From: Pseudoalteromonas lipolytica
GTDB lineage: Bacteria > Pseudomonadota > Gammaproteobacteria > Enterobacterales > Alteromonadaceae
Reading direction: 5' to 3'
Length of the DNA: 64,000 nucleotides
Assembly: GCF_001306915.1 (NCBI RefSeq)
Contig: NZ_LJTC01000005.1
Location: forward strand, 186,001-250,000
In this document: positions 52,548 through 61,737 of the stretch, piece by piece
How the letters are laid out: every line of letters starts with the position of its first letter
How positions within the stretch are numbered: position 1 is the stretch's first letter
Translations under genes and position numbers: made by a program
The notes under the pieces: generated by a model
Databases searched by the model: none
What the model was told of the DNA's origin: nothing
What the model saw: only the letters and a program-made list of their open reading frames with translations

Positions 52548-53711
52548 TTAAAAGATTTGCTTACCCGCACAGATCGTTGCTTGAACAGAAAAGTCTTTAT
52601 CGAGCAGGGCAAAATTAGCCTGTTTACCTACCGCAATACTGCCTATTTGCTCCGCTTTATTTAAAAACTCAGCGGGTACTAAACTGGCCATTTTAGTTGC
52701 TTCAACTAGGCTTGCGTCGGTTAAGTTATAAAAACGCTCAACGCCAACTTCCATGGTTAATGTACTGCCCGCTAAAGAACCGCTCTCAGTTCGTGCAACA
52801 CCTTGCTCAACCACAATAGGAAGCTCACCTAAGCGGTAGCGACCATCTTGTAAGCCTCCGGCGCTCACACAGTCTGTGATCAGAGCAATTTTATCTGCCC
52901 CTTTTAAACGGTAAACCATGTTCATGATGCTCGGGTGCAAATGAATACCATCAGGAATAAGCTCAACCATGGCATCCTTGTCCATCAACAGTGCGCCAGT
53001 ACAACCAGGATCACGATGATGAATACCGCGCATACCATTAAAAATATGCACACCACCGCAAGCACCATGGGCAAGAGCTTGTGTTGTTTGCTCAAAATTA
53101 GCATCTGTATGACCCAGCATCACACGCACACCTTTATCGGTGATATAGCGGATCATATCGGGCGATTTAAGTAGTTCTGGCGCCAACGCAAATGAACTTA
53201 AGCAACCTTCACATGCGGCATAAATTTCATCAAATCGCTGTTTAGTAAGTTCTAAAAAAAATGACTCGTTATGCGCGCCTTTATGCGCTTCTGCAAAGAA
53301 TAAACCTTCGTTATAAGCCCCTAGCAACTGCGCCCCAGCCAAGCCTTTTTGATAGGCACTCGCCATATTTTTATAAGCTTGAATTGAGACGTCCCAGTCC
53401 GCAGTCACCGTTGTGCCAACAAACCCCGTTACGCCATGCTTTGCTAAAGAACGAGAAATAATCTCTAGTGATTCTGGGGTGCCGTCCATAATATCGCAGC
53501 CTTCACGACCATGAATATGCAAATCGATAAAGCCCGGAAATAAGCTATGCTCACCTAAATCGATTACTTTAATCTCTGGCTCAATTTGCGTGGTAATAGC
53601 ACTAATTTTACCTCGCTCGACCAAGACCGCATGATCGAGTAAAACCTTCTCAGCAGTCACCACTTTTGCGGCTTTTAAGTAATAGCGATTAAGATCCGTT
53701 GGAATTAGCAT
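52548..53711 (-). CDS. agaA: N-acetylgalactosamine-6-phosphate deacetylase (AgaA/NagA superfamily)
   Basis: A 387-residue amidohydrolase that should convert GalNAc-6-phosphate to GalN-6-phosphate and acetate. It has FPGFIDLHIHGREG (metal His pair), NEGLFFAEAHKGAHN (Glu region; NagA has LEGPF here), MLGHTDANFEQ, GVHIFNGMRGIHHRDPG and the catalytic Asp in ALITDCVSAGG. The divergent NEGLFF and TDCVSAGG stretches separate it from true NagA, and the aga context points to the AgaAII-type enzyme. The ATG at 53711 has GGAAG upstream and overlaps the end of the kinase gene by 23 bp. Confidence 0.85.
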   Translation of the reverse strand: MLIPTDLNRYYLKAAKVVTAEKVLLDHAVLVERGKISAITTQIEPEIKVIDLGEHSLFPGFIDLHIHGREGCDIMDGTPESLEIISRSLAKHGVTGFVGTTVTADWDVSIQAYKNMASAYQKGLAGAQLLGAYNEGLFFAEAHKGAHNESFFLELTKQRFDEIYAACEGCLSSFALAPELLKSPDMIRYITDKGVRVMLGHTDANFEQTTQALAHGACGGVHIFNGMRGIHHRDPGCTGALLMDKDAMVELIPDGIHLHPSIMNMVYRLKGADKIALITDCVSAGGLQDGRYRLGELPIVVEQGVARTESGSLAGSTLTMEVGVERFYNLTDASLVEATKMASLVPAEFLNKAEQIGSIAVGKQANFALLDKDFSVQATICAGKQIF

Positions 53712-54612
53712 GAACACTTCCTATTATTGCAGCGCCTCTTACGCCGCTAGAATCACCAAACTTTGCACGCTTCACGTCGGGCACGGCAAAACCTGAAAAT
53801 AAATGAGTTTGAATCGCATCAGGGAGCTTTTCTACTATTGCATCAATGAGCGACAACCCCCCGCCAAGTACGATAACTTCTGGGTGCAAACTTTTACTAA
53901 TGGCAGCAAAGGTTTCGCCAAGAATATCTAAGTAACAGGCGAGCACCTTTAAGGCTTGCTCATCACCTAGCTTAATATCGTTTGCCCATTCAATCGCTGA
54001 TTTAGGGGATTGCGTAATATGTTGATACAGAGTTTGTACACCGGGCCCTGCAATATAGCTTTCTACACAGCCATTTAAACCACAGCCACATTTTAAAACG
54101 GGCAGCTGATATTTTTGTTGCAGATACGCAGAAAGCGGTAAATGACCATATTCTCCCGACATACCTAAACCTTGGTTAAACAAAGTGCCATCAATACACA
54201 TACCACCCGCCGCACCTGTACCAACAATGGCACCAAATACTCGGCTATAACCTTCACCGGCTCCGCCATTTGCTTCTGATAAAGCAAAACAGCGGGTGTC
54301 ATTTAATATCGCAACAGGGCGCTTTAATAATGCTTGTAGGTCGTCGGCAATCACCTTACCTGTGGCACAAGGCACATTGGCAGATAACACTTTGCCAGCC
54401 TCATTAATGATACCTGGCATACCGATGCCCACCGCACCTTGGCTACTTGTTAATTCATCGGCCTTTAGCACCTGCTGATATATTGCCTGCAAAAATTGCT
54501 GATAATCATCAGTTGGCGTAGTAATACGCCAACTCTGCTGTTGCTCTAAATTATTATTAAAAATGGCGGTTTCTATTTTTGTTCCACCAATATCGAGTCC
54601 ATAAACAGCCAT
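53689..54612 (-). CDS. agaK: ROK-family aminosugar kinase, probable GalNAc kinase
   Basis: A 307-residue ROK kinase. It has the phosphate loop YGLDIGGTKIETAIF, GIGMPGIINEAG, LNDTRCFALSEANGGAGEG and GAIVGTGAAGG. The ROK zinc motif HLPLSAYLQQKY leads to LKCGCGLNGCVESYIAGPG. It would phosphorylate imported GalNAc at C6, feeding AgaA. The ROK fold also contains GlcNAc kinase NagK, so specificity rests on context. It lies 17 bp after agaS, and agaA starts within its last codons. Confidence 0.88.
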   Translation of the reverse strand: MAVYGLDIGGTKIETAIFNNNLEQQQSWRITTPTDDYQQFLQAIYQQVLKADELTSSQGAVGIGMPGIINEAGKVLSANVPCATGKVIADDLQALLKRPVAILNDTRCFALSEANGGAGEGYSRVFGAIVGTGAAGGMCIDGTLFNQGLGMSGEYGHLPLSAYLQQKYQLPVLKCGCGLNGCVESYIAGPGVQTLYQHITQSPKSAIEWANDIKLGDEQALKVLACYLDILGETFAAISKSLHPEVIVLGGGLSLIDAIVEKLPDAIQTHLFSGFAVPDVKRAKFGDSSGVRGAAIIGSVHANSNGS

Positions 54613-54629
54613 ACTCTACCTAACACTTT

Positions 54630-55748
54630 CTAACAAGAAGTTAACGGGTAAATAGTTACCCCTTGTACAACACGGTTAACTTCGCCCGTTGGGCAAGGAT
54701 TGTCAGGTGTTAAACCGAGTGAGATTGATTTAAAAAATGCAAAAATCTGACAATAAACAATATAATACAGACCTTGCCACACATCATCCAGCGGTTGCTG
54801 CTTTGTACCTACCGATAATTTTTCTATGCGCAGGCATTGCTGTTCATTGACTAATTCATTATATAAATCAGTATCATATAAACTGCTGTATAGATTTCCT
54901 GATGACATCAATAGTACGGCAGTTTTGGTATTAATAATGGTTTTCGGGCCATGCCTAAAACCCAAAGGCGTTTCAAAATAACTAATTAATTCACCATTTG
55001 TTAACTCTAAACACTTTAATGCAGCTTCTTTGGCGTAGCCAAGTAAAGACCCGGCTCCTAAAAACACTAAGCGCTCAACGTTACTTTGTGCAAAACGCTT
55101 AATGTCATCAATTTGCGTATCGAGTAGCTGATTAGTATGCGCCACAACTTTTTCTAATTGAACGCTATCTGGAGTAAAAATACACAGTGTTGAAATCAGC
55201 ATTGAGGTAAAGCTACTTGTCATTGCAAAGCTCTCATCAAGTGTTTCTTTTGGCATTATCACACTTAAGCTATTGCTTTTAACTGATGCGCTTTTAGCTA
55301 ACTCACCGTTTTCATTACAGGTAATAACCAAGTGATAACATTCATCAACGACTTGCTCTGCAATATCGACCGCTGCGACACTTTCAGGGCTATTTCCAGA
55401 GCGCGCATAAGAAATAAGTAAGGTTGGCGTGCCCTTTTGTAAAAAACCATATGGGTTTGAGACAATATCAGTGGTGCTGACAGCACATACGTCCAAATCG
55501 GTTTTCGCAGTTAAATGAGGTGTTAAAGCCTCGCCCACATAAGCTGATGTACCAGCGCCTGTTAAAACAACTTTTAAGTTATTAAGTGCTAAAATCGGCG
55601 CTAAAAAATCATTAATCTCAGCTCGCTTGTTATCAATCACTGTTGCCGTATTACACCATGATTTGGGTTGTTGTGTGATTTCTCTTGCGGTCCAATAAGC
55701 GTTCTGTTGCTTAAGTTCTGTTTCGTTTAAGGATAAAAACTGTGTCAT
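54630..55748 (-). CDS. agaS: Galactosamine-6-phosphate deaminase/isomerase AgaS
   Basis: A 372-residue protein with two SIS domains. It has VVLTGAGTSAYVGEALTPHL and TLLISYARSGNSPESVAA in the first, VFLGAGSLLGYAKEAALKC and FRHGPKTIINTKTAVLL in the second. AgaS converts galactosamine-6-phosphate to tagatose-6-phosphate and ammonia. The end NPCPTGEVNRVVQGVTIYP is characteristic of the family. It lies 23 bp after agaZ and 17 bp before agaK in the same operon. Confidence 0.93.
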   Translation of the reverse strand: MTQFLSLNETELKQQNAYWTAREITQQPKSWCNTATVIDNKRAEINDFLAPILALNNLKVVLTGAGTSAYVGEALTPHLTAKTDLDVCAVSTTDIVSNPYGFLQKGTPTLLISYARSGNSPESVAAVDIAEQVVDECYHLVITCNENGELAKSASVKSNSLSVIMPKETLDESFAMTSSFTSMLISTLCIFTPDSVQLEKVVAHTNQLLDTQIDDIKRFAQSNVERLVFLGAGSLLGYAKEAALKCLELTNGELISYFETPLGFRHGPKTIINTKTAVLLMSSGNLYSSLYDTDLYNELVNEQQCLRIEKLSVGTKQQPLDDVWQGLYYIVYCQIFAFFKSISLGLTPDNPCPTGEVNRVVQGVTIYPLTSC

Positions 55749-55771
55749 ATTAAATTCTCTCTCAACACCAC

Positions 55772-57037
55772 TTATTGATTACAAGCAAGCGAATAGCTAT
55801 TCGTCACTTCCATTATTTTGTTAAGTACTAACTCACGCGGTGATGAGTTAATTTGGCCCTTAGTTAATGCTTTGTATTGCATTGGCATAAATTGGCTAAG
55901 TAAGGTCTGTGGAATAATTTGCCCTTCTAAGTTCTCAAACAGCGTTTCTACTGTTTGTTTTATCTCATCTTCAGGCCAGTAATAACGGATGCGATCGCTA
56001 TAACTATAAGCCCTAAACAGCTTAGCTTCAGCACCCTGCGATGGGTAAAACTTATTCCAATAATGTGGTTTTTCTAGCATGATGCGCTCACAGACATCAC
56101 GTAAATTAGAACGCTTAGCAGGTTCAACTAACTGATCTTCAATATAAGTTAAAGCAAATAAACCTTCGCGTAGTGCATAGGTAAGCTGTGGCCCCACTTT
56201 TAATATGGCAAAGTGATCTTGTACTAACTCGCGATAGCAATGATCTGGCTGGTAATCAGTAGAGTGAGCTTCATACACAAGATTATCGACAGTAGTGATA
56301 AACTCTTTCAGTTTTTGCGCTTCATTACGTTGGTAATTAAAAACTTGATGATTATCAAACTCAACCCCTGGCTGCACAACAACAGCAATAACACGCGACC
56401 ACACGTCACTTATGTTTAAGCTAGCAAATGCTGCCTGATGTAATTCGATTGTTTGCTGTACCCCTTCAACATGGGATACCTCAATAATTTCATGCTCTTC
56501 TGTTGCCCCACCCGGAGGAGGAACTTCAGTACCAACCACATAAAGAATATCGTTATCTTTTGAGACCGACTCGGCAGCTTGGCACATCAATGCTGCACGC
56601 TTGGCAATTTCTGCATCAGCTAAACGTTCTCCATCGTCAGCGCATGGCATACTGGCATCTAGATGAATTTTTTTAAAACCCGCACTCGCATAGGCTTTAA
56701 CAAGTTCAACAGCTTTTACCATCGCAACCTCTGCAGGCTCATTCACCCAACACACAGGACCTAAGTGATCACCACCTAAAATAATGCGCTGGGTATCTAA
56801 ACCCACTTTTTCGGCTATTGCATAAACAAATTCAACAAAGTCATGAGGCTTCATACCCGTGTAGCCACCAAACTGATTAACTTGATTCGCTGTCGCTTCA
56901 ATTAAAATTTCAGTGTCATCATTAAGAGCTTGCAACATCGCTGCTTCGATAACGAGTGGATGCGCGCAGCATACAGAGTAAATTCCCTGCGCTTGCCCTA
57001 CTCGATTGTTATTAATAATCGTTTTTAATGCATTCAT
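55772..57037 (-). CDS. agaZ: AgaZ (GatZ/KbaZ-family protein of tagatose phosphate metabolism)
   Basis: A 421-residue member of the GatZ/KbaZ family. Typical stretches are GIYSVCCAHPLVIEAAMLQA, ATANQVNQFGGYTGMKPHDF, LGGDHLGPVCW, LDASMPCADD, GTEVPPPGGATEE and FAILKVGPQLTYALREGLFA. GatZ/KbaZ/AgaZ were described as non-catalytic partners of tagatose-1,6-bisphosphate aldolase. Comparative work on aga loci has also proposed a tagatose-6-phosphate kinase role. No aldolase partner (AgaY) is in this window. The ATG at 57037 has GGAG six bases upstream; the TTG at 57049 is less likely. It is the first gene of the aga operon, with AgaR-type repeats upstream. Confidence 0.9.
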   Translation of the reverse strand: MNALKTIINNNRVGQAQGIYSVCCAHPLVIEAAMLQALNDDTEILIEATANQVNQFGGYTGMKPHDFVEFVYAIAEKVGLDTQRIILGGDHLGPVCWVNEPAEVAMVKAVELVKAYASAGFKKIHLDASMPCADDGERLADAEIAKRAALMCQAAESVSKDNDILYVVGTEVPPPGGATEEHEIIEVSHVEGVQQTIELHQAAFASLNISDVWSRVIAVVVQPGVEFDNHQVFNYQRNEAQKLKEFITTVDNLVYEAHSTDYQPDHCYRELVQDHFAILKVGPQLTYALREGLFALTYIEDQLVEPAKRSNLRDVCERIMLEKPHYWNKFYPSQGAEAKLFRAYSYSDRIRYYWPEDEIKQTVETLFENLEGQIIPQTLLSQFMPMQYKALTKGQINSSPRELVLNKIMEVTNSYSLACNQ

Positions 57038-57122
57038 GGTTCTCTCCAAGCAGCTTACATCAAAGGTTAGATACGTGATTTGAAATTACAGTAGCACACA
57101 GCGAAACACCACGCAACAAAAT

Positions 57123-57137
57123 GAAAGAAAACGAAAG
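57123..57137. promoter_or_regulatory. AgaR-type operator 1 (GAAAG-N5-GAAAG)
   Basis: Two GAAAG units start exactly 10 bp apart (CTTTC on the minus strand). Known proteobacterial AgaR sites are built from repeated CTTTC. The box lies 86 bp before the agaZ ATG. Confidence 0.7.
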
Positions 57138-57207
57138 TGTAAATCAAAGCTAAAATTTGACCTAAAAAACCATAAAAAGGCATTAAGGGTAATGCAGCTG
57201 CCAATTT

Positions 57208-57222
57208 GAAAGATTTTGAAAG
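57208..57222. promoter_or_regulatory. AgaR-type operator 2 (GAAAG-N5-GAAAG)
   Basis: The same arrangement as operator 1, again with a 10-bp repeat, 85 bp away. It lies about 90 bp before the GH109 gene, so it may control that divergent transcript or cooperate with operator 1 through looping. Confidence 0.7.
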
Positions 57223-57310
57223 CATTTAATTGTAATTAACTTTTAGTTGCGATATAACAGAAACAACTGAAACCCACTATTAAAATAATCTCAGTGATTT
57301 AGGTATCGTT

Positions 57311-58771
57311 ATGACAATAGATAGACGTAGTTTTTTAAAATCTGCCGCAGCCATTACCGCCGCGACAGTCGTGACTGGCTGTGCGAAAAGCCAACAAGGT
57401 GATAATCAAAGCACACCTCTTGCAGCACAAGGTAAAAGCGTAATGGGCTTAGCTGTGCCTGCAATGGATGTGGTGCGTGTTGGTTTTATTGGGGTTGGTC
57501 AACGTGGTAGCGGCCATGTGAAACATCTTTGCCATATTGAAGGTGTTGAAATCAAAGCTATTTGCGACACAGATAAGCTAATGCTAGATAAGTCTGTTAA
57601 TTATGTTGTTGAAAAAGGCTTACCTAAACCAACTGCTTATACGGGTTCAGATAAAGCCTATTTAGATATGCTCGCTCGCGATGACATCGACATTGTGATC
57701 ATTTCAACGCCTTGGAAATGGCACACACCGATGAGTGTTGAGACCATGGAAAGTGGTAAACATGCCTTTGTTGAAGTACCTGCAGCAACCACGATGGAAG
57801 AGTGTTGGCAACTAGTAAACACCGCAGAGCGCACGCAAAAGAACTGCATGATGATGGAAAACGTTAACTATGGCCGTGACGAGTTAATGGTTTTAAACAT
57901 GGTTCGTAAAGGCGTATTTGGTGAGTTACTACATGGTGAAGCAGCTTATATTCACGACCTGCGTTGGCAAATGAAAGAAATTGACCGCAGCACAGGCTCA
58001 TGGCGTACTTACTGGCATACCAAAGTAAACGGTAACTTATACCCAACCCATGGTTTAGGCCCGGTTTCTCAATATATGAACATCAACCGTGGTGACCGCT
58101 TTGACTTTGTTACCTCAGTCAGCTCACCTGCACTTGGCCGCGCCGCCTATGCAGAGCGCGAATTCCCTGCAGGCCACGAACGCCGTTCACTGAAATTTAC
58201 TGCTGGCGACATGAACACCAGCATTATTAAAACAGTGAAAGGTCGTAGCATAATGGTTCAGCACGACACCACAAGCCCTCGCCCGTACAGCCGCCATAAC
58301 CTAATTCAAGGTACTAATGGCACATTTGCTGGCTTTCCTAATCGTATTGCTCTTGAAGATGTGCCACCAGCCATCGCGAAAATTTACCAACAGCAATATG
58401 AAGCAGAGCTCACTGCCTGGGAGAAAGCAGGTTCACAGGGTCGTAAGCCACATATGCAAAACTTCCATAGCTGGGATCAAGATATGGAAAAATGGCGTGC
58501 TGAGTTTGATCATCCACTGTGGAAACGCATGGGTGAAGAAGCAGTACGTAACGGTGGCCACGGCGGTATGGACTTCATTATGCTTTGGCGCATGATCTAC
58601 TGCTTACGCAATAATGAGCCACTCGATCAAGATGTATACGATGCCGCAGCATGGTCATCAATCTTCCCGCAAAGTATGGCATCGGTTGCTGATAGAAGTA
58701 ACAGTAAAACAATTCCAGACTTTACCCGTGGCGCTTGGCAAACAGGTAAGCCTCTGGGAATTGTGTCTTAA
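57311..58771 (+). CDS. GH109 alpha-N-acetylgalactosaminidase, Tat-exported lipoprotein
   Basis: A 486-residue Gfo/Idh/MocA-fold glycosidase. The signal has both a twin arginine ([18 protein letters not shown]) and a lipobox ending VTGC, so it is exported folded with its cofactor and then lipid-anchored. The NAD-binding [50 protein letters not shown] and [14 protein letters not shown] match GH109. GH109 enzymes use bound NAD to oxidise C3 transiently, and release terminal GalNAc from glycans. In Shewanella aga loci the equivalent gene is called agaO. Here it diverges from agaZ across the AgaR-type operators. It would supply GalNAc to the pathway. Confidence 0.9.
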   Translation: MTIDRRSFLKSAAAITAATVVTGCAKSQQGDNQSTPLAAQGKSVMGLAVPAMDVVRVGFIGVGQRGSGHVKHLCHIEGVEIKAICDTDKLMLDKSVNYVVEKGLPKPTAYTGSDKAYLDMLARDDIDIVIISTPWKWHTPMSVETMESGKHAFVEVPAATTMEECWQLVNTAERTQKNCMMMENVNYGRDELMVLNMVRKGVFGELLHGEAAYIHDLRWQMKEIDRSTGSWRTYWHTKVNGNLYPTHGLGPVSQYMNINRGDRFDFVTSVSSPALGRAAYAEREFPAGHERRSLKFTAGDMNTSIIKTVKGRSIMVQHDTTSPRPYSRHNLIQGTNGTFAGFPNRIALEDVPPAIAKIYQQQYEAELTAWEKAGSQGRKPHMQNFHSWDQDMEKWRAEFDHPLWKRMGEEAVRNGGHGGMDFIMLWRMIYCLRNNEPLDQDVYDAAAWSSIFPQSMASVADRSNSKTIPDFTRGAWQTGKPLGIVS

Positions 58772-58792
58772 CACTTTCTCTCCTGAAAAACT

Positions 58793-58825
58793 AAAAGCCC
58801 GCCCTTTGCCCTGCGGGCTTTTTTA
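58793..58825 (+). terminator. Rho-independent terminator after the GH109 gene
   Basis: The stem AAAAGCCCGC / GCGGGCTTTT has a 10-base loop and a T run, 22 bp after the stop. Confidence 0.9.
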
Positions 58826-58874
58826 TTTCATTGTTCACTCCCTTTAGAGCTTTACTCTATAAAACTTTACCCAC

Positions 58875-58904
58875 AAAAAAGCCCGCAACGTCAGCGGGCT
58901 TTTT
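58875..58904 (-). terminator. Terminator after the M14 peptidase gene
   Basis: The stem AAAAAGCCCGC / GCGGGCTTTTT has a 7-base loop. On the minus strand a T run follows. Its arms are almost the same as those of the facing terminator at 58793. Confidence 0.88.
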
Positions 58905-58919
58905 AATTAGGCCTTTAGC

Positions 58920-61598
58920 TTACTGAGCATGTGCTGCAGCGCGGAAAATCGTGTTAGCTAAAAGTACATTCATGCCCTCAAGGTAGGCGCGGTAGGTAGG
59001 TGATTGTGTAAAGCCTATTACCATGCCTTTGCCTTGCGGTTGATGAACAAGCAATGGCTTATACGCAAGCTGTGCTTTATTTTGCTGCCACAGATAACCA
59101 CTTGCTAGCACATCATCTTTACCTGTAAACCACGCTAGGTTTTTACCTGAGTTCAGTTTTATAGGCGTGTAAATATCATTACCGTAAGCTACCGCAACAA
59201 GGTCTTTATCAACCCCAGCGGTTAACCAGTGCTCTTGGTCTACTTCAACATTAGCAAGTACACCGGCTACATAGTCTGGCGATGTATGTGGCTCAATGCT
59301 CGCTGCTTTTAAATCATCACGAGAAGCGAATAACTGCCCTGCCACTTTACTGCTTTTATCATCGCTGCTGTCGGCTTTATCTTCTCGGTAAGCTTGCTCG
59401 CGTTTAACATCTAACAAACCGTAATCAGCGTTGGTGGTAAAACGGTTAGCATTACCGAGGGCAATCAACACGCCACCTGCTTCAACCCAGCTTTTTAAAT
59501 TAGCCGCGCCCGATTTACCGAGTGCTTGCTCGTAATTACCTTCTGGTAAAATAAGCACTTGGTAATCACTTAAATCAGCCCAAGCAAGTATGGGTGTGCG
59601 AATAGCTGTCACCGGGTAGCTAAGCTGTCTTTCGATAACAAAACGAGTGTTACCGGCGCTTAGCTCTCGAGTGGCTGCATCCCATGCAATCGCCACTTTT
59701 GGTGCTACCATAGGCACGGTTTTGTTACTACCAAAGCTTGGGCCTTTAATCACCCAACTTGAATCAACACCATCAACTATTGCACCAGTTTGCTCGGCAA
59801 TTTGGCTAATTTTAGTCAGTAAGTCTCTATCGTTTAGGCGCTTTTCGATTACTAAGCTACCCGCTGGGTAGTTAGTTTTATCACCTAATACAAATGCTTG
59901 GTCAGCACTTTTCAGTTTAATGCCAGCTTGCAGTGCTGCTGTTAAAAAGCGTGCTGCGGCCGTATCACCCCATGCAACAATATAAGCCACTGAGGCTTCT
60001 GGATTATTCACTTTACCAAGCAATGTGTCGTCGGCCTGAACCGCTTTACTATCTGCGCTAACTGCGCGACCACAACTATCGCTATCAACATTAAACATCA
60101 TCGGCAGCGACCAACCTGTGACATCGTAAATTTCATCACCTAGGTTACGAGCGCGGCGTCTTTCTTGCTCTTTTACAAAAGCCTCTGCCATATCTACTTG
60201 GTCAGTAAAGGTGGTACGTACAAATACCCCGCGTGGCTGTGCAGTATCAATAAAATAGCTGCCTGCTTTATACTTAACGCCACAGGCTTTGAAGTCTTCA
60301 GTTGCTTGTTTAACTTCAACACCATGTTCAGCCATTAAGGTTGCGAGTCTATGAGCGCCTTCACGGTTACTTTGTTTAGGTAAGATATAAACACGCTCTT
60401 TGCTATCTTTACCCGAATCAATCGCATCAACTTGATATTGATAAAAGTCACCTAGTAGTTTTTCACGTTGATTGGCAGCCCCTTCGGCAGTCGAAATTGA
60501 GGCCACAAACTGACGCTTTACAGTATTAAAATAGGTGAGTAGTTCGCCGGTATTTTTCTCAAAAACATGGCCACGCGCAGAGCCTACTTCGTAAGTTGAT
60601 GCTGATGCACCATAAAATACTGGCCAGCTATCACCGTAGCCTGGGTAAAAGGCATCAAAAATTTCACGGGTAAAGTAATCAAAGCCAAATTCATCAAAAT
60701 ACTTCGCATGATTTTGCCCAATCGCATCCATGTTGGCGATTTGAGTTTTCGTCATATGCGGATTAAATGGCTGAGCAGCCGGTGCAAAGTAGTAAGATTG
60801 GTCGCCGCCCATTTCATGAATATCAACCACTACTTGCGGTTTATATTTATTGATTGCAGCCACTCGGCCTTTACTTTCAGGTTGAGTAAGTGCTAACCAA
60901 TCGCGGTTCATATCAAACAAATAATGATTTGTTCGGCCTCTTGGCCACGGCTCATTATGCTCTGCACTTAACCTATCTGCACTGTGCTCAAGACCTACGG
61001 TCGCATAATAACGAGTAACAAAGCGCTCACGGCCATCAGGGTTTTGCAATGGGTCGATAAACACCACGGTGTTGTTTAAAATTTTGCTGTTAACGGCATC
61101 ATTCGGGGCTGCTAGTAAGTGATATGCAGTGAATAATGCAGCATCGGTTGAGCTAATTTCATTACCGTGCACGGCATACTGAAGCCACACAGAGGTCGGT
61201 AAATTTTTAATTAGCGACTTAGCTTCTTTTTCAGAGGTGATACGCGGATCAGCCAAGGCTTGGGTGTTATTGGCGAGGGTTTCTAATGAGCGAATATGCT
61301 CCGCAGTGCCAACCACCGCATAAACCAGTTCACGACCTTCCCAGCTGTTTGCGTACTTAAACACTTTAATACGATCAGGCGCAGCTTGTTCAAGGGCGCT
61401 TAAATAACGACGCATATCGTTGTAATTGGTAATGCGCTCACCTACATCGTATCCGAGCACTTGTTTAAATGTTGGTATTTGCTGATTATAAGCCGTGCCT
61501 GGCCACATTGCTTCGGTATTCGCTGCACTGGCATTAAAGCTTGCCGTTATTGCCACAACACTCACTGAAATGGCTTTTATTATTTGTTTGGCGCTCAT
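58920..61598 (-). CDS. Exported M14-family zinc carboxypeptidase-like protein
   Basis: An 892-residue protein with a signal peptide (IIKAISVSVVAITASFNASA). The N-terminal M14 domain has YAVHGNEISSTDAALF (zinc His and Glu), DPLQNPDGRERFV (substrate Asn/Arg region), and the third zinc ligand in VVVDIHEMGGDQSYYF. A catalytic Glu probably lies in STYEVGSARGH. The C-terminal half (residue 390 onward) includes a glutamine-amidotransferase-like segment (YQVLILPEGNYEQALG) seen in large secreted M14 proteins of marine bacteria. It should cleave peptides or protein-bound substrates in the periplasm or medium. The ATG at 61598 is chosen over a TTG at 61610. A terminator follows at 58875. Confidence 0.9.
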   Translation of the reverse strand: MSAKQIIKAISVSVVAITASFNASAANTEAMWPGTAYNQQIPTFKQVLGYDVGERITNYNDMRRYLSALEQAAPDRIKVFKYANSWEGRELVYAVVGTAEHIRSLETLANNTQALADPRITSEKEAKSLIKNLPTSVWLQYAVHGNEISSTDAALFTAYHLLAAPNDAVNSKILNNTVVFIDPLQNPDGRERFVTRYYATVGLEHSADRLSAEHNEPWPRGRTNHYLFDMNRDWLALTQPESKGRVAAINKYKPQVVVDIHEMGGDQSYYFAPAAQPFNPHMTKTQIANMDAIGQNHAKYFDEFGFDYFTREIFDAFYPGYGDSWPVFYGASASTYEVGSARGHVFEKNTGELLTYFNTVKRQFVASISTAEGAANQREKLLGDFYQYQVDAIDSGKDSKERVYILPKQSNREGAHRLATLMAEHGVEVKQATEDFKACGVKYKAGSYFIDTAQPRGVFVRTTFTDQVDMAEAFVKEQERRRARNLGDEIYDVTGWSLPMMFNVDSDSCGRAVSADSKAVQADDTLLGKVNNPEASVAYIVAWGDTAAARFLTAALQAGIKLKSADQAFVLGDKTNYPAGSLVIEKRLNDRDLLTKISQIAEQTGAIVDGVDSSWVIKGPSFGSNKTVPMVAPKVAIAWDAATRELSAGNTRFVIERQLSYPVTAIRTPILAWADLSDYQVLILPEGNYEQALGKSGAANLKSWVEAGGVLIALGNANRFTTNADYGLLDVKREQAYREDKADSSDDKSSKVAGQLFASRDDLKAASIEPHTSPDYVAGVLANVEVDQEHWLTAGVDKDLVAVAYGNDIYTPIKLNSGKNLAWFTGKDDVLASGYLWQQNKAQLAYKPLLVHQPQGKGMVIGFTQSPTYRAYLEGMNVLLANTIFRAAAHAQ

Positions 61599-61692
61599 TA
61601 TTTTTCCCAAGTAAAAGTATCTGCTTTGTACATTACAAAAGTATTGAAAATAAACAAATTAAAAACGTTAGATTGGCAAAAATTAAAGACAT

Positions 61693-61721
61693 AAAAAAAC
61701 CGCAGCAATTGCTGCGGTTAT
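61693..61721 (-). terminator. Terminator after the S46 peptidase gene
   Basis: The stem AACCGCAGCA / TGCTGCGGTT, with a 2-base gap when fully paired, is followed on the minus strand by seven T. It lies 17 bp after the S46 stop and about 95 bp before the M14 gene. Confidence 0.88.
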
Positions 61722-61737
61722 TTTCAAAATAGCAGGG

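Noticed and set aside
52548..53711. NagA of a GlcNAc locus
   Set aside because: The flanking agaS, agaZ and GH109 genes and the altered motifs point to GalNAc rather than GlcNAc use.
57311..58771. Ordinary Gfo/Idh/MocA dehydrogenase
   Set aside because: The Tat lipoprotein signal, the GH109-specific segments and the aga context favour GH109 alpha-N-acetylgalactosaminidase.
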